DNA of 35,719 nucleotides, from positions 2,837,258-2,872,976 of the forward strand of contig BFEA01000024.1 in the NCBI GenBank assembly GCA_003427395.1. The letters are read 5' to 3'. Every line of letters begins with the position of its first letter. The stretch's first letter is position 1. Both the position numbers and the translations under genes were made by a program. Shown one piece after another: positions 29,910 to 35,719 of this stretch. The notes below the pieces were generated by a model. The model searched no databases. It worked only from the letters and a program-made list of their open reading frames with translations, and was not told the origin of the DNA. This DNA comes from Chara braunii. Its lineage: Eukaryota > Streptophyta > Charophyceae > Charales > Characeae.

Positions 29910-31070
29910 TAGCGGGCGTCGTGTTTATAATCAGCAGCAACTAAATAAGAACCAGCTATCTGAAGTCCACTGGTTGGTCCGAAAATAGGCAACCATCACT
30001 CAATAGCTGCAGTGACGACAATTATGGAAGTGGTCTGAGGGTTCGTTCCTTAACTAGATAAGACTGCTCCACCAACTCAGAGTGATCATGCATGACTACG
30101 GTAAATGGGAGAACCGACAATCATGCAACTACTTGAAACTCACGAGTGAAAAGAGACTAAGAGTAACAATATAACAATAGGCAATTTTGCAAATACCCGA
30201 AAACACAGTCTCATAGTTGGTTTCGACAGCAACAGCCAAAGAGAAACTTGCCTCGTTGCAACTGCATCTTTCTCACAATAGTCGGTCTCAAAACCAGCAG
30301 CAACACTCGTAGTAGAGGTGGACTCTGGTGGAGCAACAACTAAAGTTAAAGTATCTTCCGCAGTAGTAGCCTCAGAACCAAACAATCAGCGAGATCAATG
30401 AATCGCAGCATCATCACCCAGATTGCACAGCAAAGCAATTCACAGCAGCTCCCAGGCGTCGACGATGCAACTTGCAGCAGCCCAACACAGTCCCTACATA
30501 GTTTGTCGAGGGTGTGCGATAAACATGATGGCCCCCGTACAAGTTAATGGTAGGGGATATGAACCGTCAAAGTTCTCCTGCTTGCATCAATGAGCAGCTT
30601 GGCACCACAACTCGATCTTCAATTCATCTTATATATATATATATATATATATGTATATGCTCACTTATGACTTCCCTTACTAAGGCGCACTGTTGTATGT
30701 GTTGTAGCTATGCATGTCATTTGCCCTGCTTGAGGGCGAGCCCTCGACTGGGGCCTGGATGAGGATCATTATAAGGCCAATAGGAAAGGATCTCCTACCT
30801 GGACACGACCAGAGGCTTTTTATTAAAGTCGCCAGTTGTTGTGTCCGCTACCTGTACCAAAATAAAACTTTGCTAGAACAGAGTTCGGGAATTTGCCCTT
30901 CCCTACTAGCCCGAAGTCCTACCTTCTTTGCATATAGTCTGGTCCTAAGTCCAAATTCACCAAATCCCCTCCCCGTTTTATTCCCTCCTTCTCCATTTTC
31001 TCATCGTACCTAGCTACCATTCCGGTTAGATTCATGCTGCCTCAACCAAGTGTGGTAGGATCAGCTAGCT
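29910..31070. other. no recognised gene
   Basis: 29910-30500 is A/C-rich with scattered CAGCAG words and many stops, and may be decayed continuation of the preceding frame. 30510-31070 holds short unrecognised frames and a (AT)n run at 30630-30653. Confidence 0.4.
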
Positions 31071-31071
31071 T

Positions 31072-31855
31072 CAAGCATGACGGTAGTCACGGACCTGATG
31101 GGCGACTGTCGGCTATACGAGGAAATTAACTGTCACTATGAACACCCTAGTGATAACCTCGAATAACCAAGGAAATCACAATCAGACGCCTCGCACCGTT
31201 ACTTACTAAATGTACAAAATGAGAATGAATCTTCCGTTAGAACGTGGGAAGATACACACATTGGTGTCATCCGCTGCAGCGCCCGTTAGTTGCAACTTGC
31301 AAGCATTGCTCGGCCAGATAAGCAGTCATCTCTCCATCTCTTACTTGCTCACATACATAGATACATGTACACATAAGATATTCACCACGCTGATATTTGA
31401 GCAGGAGCGTTGAGATACCAATGGCAGGCGCAAAAGAAGTGTCAGGAAAAGAAGTACACATAAGATGGTCAAGCATGAAAGTAGTCACGGACCTGATGGG
31501 CGACTGTGGGCTATACGAGTACGATGGCCGTATGAGCACCCCAGTGATAACCTCGAATCAACAAGGAAATCACAATCAGGCGTCTCGCACCTTTACTTAC
31601 TAAATGTACAAAATGAGAATGAATCTTTCGTTAGAACGTGGGAAGATACACACATTGGTGTCGTGCGCTGTAGCGCCCGTTAGTTGCAACTTGCAAGCAT
31701 TGCGCGGCCAGATAAGCAGTCATCTCTCCATCTCTTACTTACTCACACACATAGATACATCATGCATGTACACATAAGATGATCACCGCGCTGATCTTTT
31801 AACAAAAGCGCTAAGATACAAATGACGTGCGCAAGAGCAGTGCCAGGAAAATAAG
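31072..31855 (+). repeat. ~397-bp tandem duplication
   Basis: Copies at about 31072-31467 and 31469-31855 are very similar. Both contain GTAGTCACGGACCTGATGGG, TTACTAAATGTACAAAATGA, GTTAGTTGCAACTTGCAAGC and CATCTCTCCATCTCTTACTT. Each holds one AATGAATCTT...GTTAGAACGTGGGAAG block related to the dispersed motif at 4579 and 4805. Copy 1 lacks a few phrases of copy 2 near the ATACGA region. Confidence 0.93.
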
Positions 31856-31959
31856 TATGAAACTGTCACTAGAAGGTGGCTAGGCGCATTGCTGAATCCC
31901 TTGTCAGCCTAGTACGTAGTTTGACACCTCGCTCTGCATCAACAACTTTTTGTGGTAAG

Positions 31960-31962
<3 letters not shown>

Positions 31963-32048
<86 letters not shown>

Positions 32049-32057
32049 ATATATATG
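31963..32057. repeat. (CT)n(AT)n compound microsatellite
   Basis: A CT run switches to an AT run with two ATAC interruptions. It follows TGTGGTAAGTATCT, again a GTAAGT next to a microsatellite, and marks the left truncation of the element fragment at 32058. Confidence 0.95.
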
Positions 32058-32503
32058 AAAGATTATGAACTATTGTTGACAAAGTTCAACCTTGGGATTG
32101 GTGAGAGTACTTACCATCTGTGGTTTAGACTTACATGTGGTTGAGCGAGAGCGTTACCTAGTCAGAGTTTCGGTTTGATAGGTAGTTGCTTTAGATATTC
32201 GCCACATGCTAGAGCTATTTGAGTTTAGTTCAATTCGTGCATTTTGTGAACTAACTTTTTTGTACTTCGGTCAATTCTTGCATTTTCTGGGATCATTTGT
32301 TATACTTGGCTTTATATAAATTTTAGAAAGCTACTTTCTCTATAGGAGGAGCTGGCGAAAATTTCTACAAAACCAACGAATTAGTCAAATCTGATTTTTC
32401 AAAGTTTAATTTTTTGTCTAAGTTTATATCTGGTTTAGTAGAAATTTTGAAAGCATTCTTTTATAGGGAAAATCTTGTCCAAACTTTAATTAATTCAGGG
32501 ATC
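32058..32503 (+). mobile_element. fragment of the inverted-pair element family
   Basis: Same orientation and order as 18045-18490 of the left arm: GATTATGAACTATTGTTGAC, AAAGTTCAACCTTGGGA, CGGTTTGATAGGTAGTTGC, TTTTCTGGGATCATTTGTTA and AATTCAGGGA are shared or nearly so. The match stops at about 32503, where transposase-related sequence begins. Confidence 0.85.
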
Positions 32504-33993
32504 CAAGCCTAAGTACAATGACTCTCTCTCCGAACCGCCAACCGCCTTGCACAATGTCTCTCTCTCCGAACCGCCGGCCGCCTTGCACATGTTTGACAAC
32601 TCTTTATCGCAGAGGGAGTGATCTCCCGCCCAATGATTGGCCAGGTGTAGCACATGTGAGACCAACATATCGTCGTCTTCATCCCTCGCCCGTTCATGCA
32701 TCCTGCAAGCGCCGTACAACCATTCCTTCGCCTCCTCCACCGCACTGTAATGCAAGGCCTCCAACGCGTCAATCTCGACGATGTCATCTGGCAACAGTTT
32801 CCCTGCTTCGTTGGGAAAGAACATACCCCATATTATTTCAACGATCTCATCCTTCTTTTTCGTAGCCACCTCCGGCACGCGCACACCCTTCGTATTATGC
32901 CAAACTTCGAGTTCCTTCTTGGTGAAACACTTCACCTCGTGCACGTGTTCGCAAGCGCCCACCACAGATGGCTTGACAGTCTTCGTGACACGCACGGCCT
33001 CGCGCAAGCGTTTCACCAAAGTCTTGGCTTTGTGCCACATACACTTCTGCGAGTCAATGTTCATTCGTCGTAGGATGACGTCAACCGCACCACAATCGTC
33101 ATGCACAACCTCGACGATTATCAGGTTCTTTTCGTCCTTCAACCGATGAAGAAGCTTCTCCACACACTGTGTTTTCAGCCGCCATGATGACTCGCCCCCC
33201 CTCAGCATTGTCTCTGTACCCACGATCATCCCAGACTTCAAGTCCAGCCGCGACATCGTACAATGTTCGCGTCACAGGACAAGTCATAATGCCCGTCGAC
33301 TAAGATGACAATGGGATCGTTAGATCTGCGCAAACGTGCTATGACCCTATTGAAGCTCCTATGCGTAACTCGTTCCACGTGCCGCAGCCACTGTCGCCGA
33401 CCTTTGCCTTCATCGCGGAAAAAATTGTAGAATGTTTCTTTCCTAACCTTTTTCATCCCCAGGGCCAACAAGAGGTTGTTCAGTTGAGTGTGCGTCATCC
33501 TTGCAGCCGCAGTGGAGTGGAACAATTGAGTATCCACCCTCAAATCTCTCACACTACCTTTGACAACCTTCGCGGAACTCCAGTGCCATGTGCACCCTTT
33601 CCCACACTCAAATTGCAACTTACAAATGTGACAAGGATAATGTATTTTCTTGATCGTCACCTCCACCTCTTTCGCATGCTGAGGACACAATTTCTCGAAC
33701 ATGCCGAGAATCTGCAGAAGTTTCACCGGTTCAAGAAACACGACATCAGGTCTTGCCGGTGCATCCCACATCGCCATGTGGTCCCTCACAGTCAACCTTT
33801 CAAACATCGGACCAATATCCGGATATCTGTGCTTGCCGTCGCGCCACCTCAAAGCATCACTCCGAGGTCTACCACCTCGCGATCGCGGAGTGCCAGTTGA
33901 CGCCGATCCCCGCCCGCAAGAACCTCCATGGGCAGACGACTGCTCATTCGGGCCATACGTCGACATAAGCTCATCAACGTGGCTAGCACTCCA
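32495..33993 (-). pseudogene. Kolobok-like DDE transposase, catalytic part, frameshifted
   Basis: Resembles transposases of the Kolobok superfamily, cut-and-paste DNA transposons. In the frame from 33966, residues 94-125 hold a cysteine cluster (C94, C112, C115, C121, C125; PCHICKLQFECGKGC) likely to bind zinc. Then come TQLNNLLLALGM, ETFYNFF and, at residues 224-228, DGHYD with the first catalytic-type Asp. The frame breaks at about 33245-33256. The second frame (33256 to 32495) has VEVVHDDCGAVDVIL (second Asp region) and MWHKAKTLVKRL, the W-H-x-x-K helix typical of this family, then HVLHLANHWAGDH. It ends in a short tandem duplication before the expected last acidic residue, so the C-terminus is missing. 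A stop at 33994-33996 separates it from the N-terminal frame. By frameshift, stop and truncation it is inactive. The assignment rests on motif order, not on a search. Confidence 0.65.
32519..32592. repeat. ~36-bp tandem duplication in the transposase tail
   Basis: Two near-identical 36-base words (CTCTCTCTCCGAACCGCC, then ACCGCCTTGCACA or GGCCGCCTTGCACA) lie in tandem. On the - strand they encode CKAAGGSERETL and CKAVGGSERESL. The period is a multiple of three, so the frame is kept. Confidence 0.9.
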
Positions 33994-34941
33994 CTAAAGG
34001 AGCTGATCGAACACGTTCTCATAAGAACAATGTTTTTTTTTATTGTCTCCCGAGCTATGAGCAAGGGACGACAACTTATTCCCCATCGCCCTTGCAATCG
34101 AACTCAGGCGCAGTTGTTGATCGAGTCTACATCGCACCCAATGAGTCTTGCCCAGGCGAGGTGTACTAGACATGCCCCGTGGCGACGCAGGCGAGAAACT
34201 TATCCCTGCTCCGCTATCATTAGACGGCGAAACCCCATCAGGTGCATGGTCCGTGGAGAGAGGAGTGCAGGACGTTGGCCTCAATGTGTCGTCCAAAGGT
34301 TGCACCTTTTCTGCTCGATAAACGGGGGTCGACGCAATGACACCCGCACTAGGAACTCCACCGGCGATGTCATGGGGCGAGTACTGGAACAATGGTGGCC
34401 GAGAAACTGTAGACGGAGGCACATCCAATGCGGCATGAACAACAACATTCGCGGGGTCTGGACGACGGTGAGAAACCCCATCGATGGAATCACTTGCAGA
34501 AATCGGCGTCGGCAACATCGCCGCGAACAACCCGAGAGGCGATGAAAGCGGAGGGCGCATTGAAGCACAGCGGATTGCGCAAAAGGAGACTTCGTCAGAT
34601 CCCCGGAGAACGTGGGCAGAGCAGGAATTGCGGCAATGAGAGTGCGCAGGTGATTCGGGAAAGAAGTATGTGTGACGGTTGTCGAATTCGCAACAGGAGG
34701 AAACGGGACGACCGCCATCCTGTCGTCCAAACGCTGCCTGGTTGCAGGTCTCGCCAGTATAGCATCGCTTCGACTACGTCCGCGCGGATCCAAAAGCCCT
34801 TGCGCGCGAAATGTCGTGGTACAATGGAGAGCCTGCCAGGAAGGTGCGTGTGGCGGACGGCGATGCGAACGCCGCAGGAGTTGGAAGCAACGGGGAACTC
34901 GGCGACGTCGGCGCAGCCGCAGGAGAGTGTTGGCGTTCCAT
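33994..34941 (-). pseudogene. N-terminal low-complexity part of the transposase gene, broken
   Basis: The frame 33994-34560 (- strand) is in phase with the catalytic frame starting at 33966 and separated from it by one TAG. It encodes a Ser/Pro/Ala-rich, probably disordered region ending in KTHWVRCRLDQQLRLSSIA and then VFDQLL. A further in-phase piece begins MERQHSPAAAPTSPSSPLL at 34941 and reaches a stop at 34774-34776. Between them, the neighbouring frame (34793-34281) gives equally Ser/Pro-rich sequence, so two compensating frameshifts are likely. I take the ATG at 34939-34941 as the most plausible start because the residues before it (to 35088) are hydrophobic and unlike the rest. The + strand frames over this region are shadows. 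Confidence 0.45.
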
Positions 34942-34944
34942 GTT

Positions 34945-35514
34945 CAGACTACACAGCGCGATGCGGGAAACCCCCAATGCACCTGCACACGCGGAGGCAT
35001 AGTTTAACGGATCACAAGCTTTGTTCCAACACCTTACGAAAACAAAGCAGCATATAATAGTAGGCCCAATAACAAATAACAGAGGCACCTTCCCCCGAAG
35101 ATGGTGGTGCGAAACAGCAATGAAAAATCGTCGAACATTGCAGTTTATCCGTTTGTTTTTTTCCCCCCTATTTTTTTGGGATTGTTTTGTTTATGTTGTT
35201 TTTTTCGGCTATATTTATTCACATTTTTGTTGTCTCTTTATGTCGCCCCACGAAAAATGCATAATTTTCATGAACATTTTTTTTTTTTTCTGCACAATGC
35301 ACACACATATATTTTTCATTATTTTTATTTTTGATAGGCGAAACAAAAAAACGACTGAAAAAACGTCGAAGATGCCGGTGCCAAAATTCATACATATGTC
35401 CATGCAATATTGTTAATCTTTTTATTTACTTTTTTTTTGTCCTTTAGTTTATTTTTATACACAACGAATATTGTCACGTGCTTGTCCCCGGAAAAAATTT
35501 ATATATTCTATTTG

Positions 35515-35517
<3 letters not shown>
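34945..35517. other. AT-rich flank of the transposase gene
   Basis: Long T-runs (e.g. near 35160, 35200, 35280 and 35428) dominate. On the - strand this lies upstream of the transposase start and could hold its promoter or terminal repeat, but no terminal inverted repeat or TTAA duplication could be paired with the truncated 32503 end. Confidence 0.4.
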
Positions 35518-35561
<44 letters not shown>

Positions 35562-35617
35562 GGGGTCCGAACGCGACAGCGGCCCCCGCCAATATATATA
35601 TATATATACATATATAC
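35518..35617. repeat. (AT)n microsatellites
   Basis: AT runs at 35518-35560 and 35592-35617, separated by a CG-rich word (35561-35591). Confidence 0.95.
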
Positions 35618-35719
35618 AGGGTTACCGGTGTTCGGGACGGGCCGAACGCCCGAACCCGAACGCCCGAACGTACGGGATCCCTTCGGGAGGCCTTTCGGCC
35701 GTTCAGGTCGAACGCGGAC
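35618..35719. repeat. CG-rich short repeats (CCCGAACG)
   Basis: GCCGAACGCCCGAACCCGAA and CGCCCGAACG give tandem CCCGAACG-like words. They are followed by small palindromes CCCTTCGGGAGG and GGCCTTTCGGCC. TCCGAACGCGAC at 35565 and GTCGAACGCGGAC at 35707 are related. The tract runs off the window end. Confidence 0.75.

Noticed and set aside
32518-35057. Several plus-strand frames (e.g. 33361-33900, 33928-34545, 34428-35057)
   Set aside because: They are antisense shadows of the minus-strand transposase gene, which has the recognisable motifs.

Overview
This window looks like nuclear DNA from a large, repeat-filled eukaryotic genome. I see no intact host gene and nothing bacterial. The evidence is: very long CT/AG, CA/TG and AT microsatellites; decayed non-LTR (LINE) and LTR retrotransposon pieces; a chromodomain of the Ty3/gypsy chromovirus type; a decayed cut-and-paste transposase; splice-site-like GTAAGT and TTTCTTTGCAG motifs; and single N positions at 3222 and 20129, typical of a draft assembly. 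A green plant or streptophyte alga is most likely. A charophyte such as Chara would fit, but that is inference and no single marker here proves it.

Layout. 1-4850 is a microsatellite and polypyrimidine zone with diverged tandem units, several strong hairpins and two copies of a roughly 85-bp motif flanking a TG/AG microsatellite. 4850-6185 has no recognisable gene. 6187-8115 holds the 3' part of a LINE on the + strand, and 9000-10085 holds a second, more diverged LINE 3' part on the - strand. 10190-10540 is a foldback (palindromic) element. 11566-13205 is a tandem duplication of about 0.85 kb, each copy carrying a minus-strand chromodomain exon preceded by a plausible 3' splice site and a CT-rich tract. 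13681 carries a motif like an initiator-tRNA-Met primer-binding site, followed by a decayed, gag-like, charged reading frame (14510-15480).

16690-24185 is the most striking structure: two related element copies lie head to head as an imperfect inverted repeat with arms of more than 3 kb. Its right arm contains a ~62-bp tandem array. The 640-bp spacer carries an LTR-end/primer-binding-site-like junction that recurs at 29200-29570, where a gag-like start follows it. A further fragment of the same family lies at 32058-32503 and abuts a broken Kolobok-like DDE transposase gene on the - strand (32495-34941). 25250-26434 holds alternative hairpins, a tRNA-like SINE candidate and another copy of the microsatellite-linked motif. 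31072-31855 is a ~397-bp tandem duplication. The window ends in AT microsatellites and a CG-rich short-repeat tract.

The coding pieces do not form a pathway. They are nested or neighbouring mobile-element remains. Domain calls rest on motif recognition by eye and no database search was possible.
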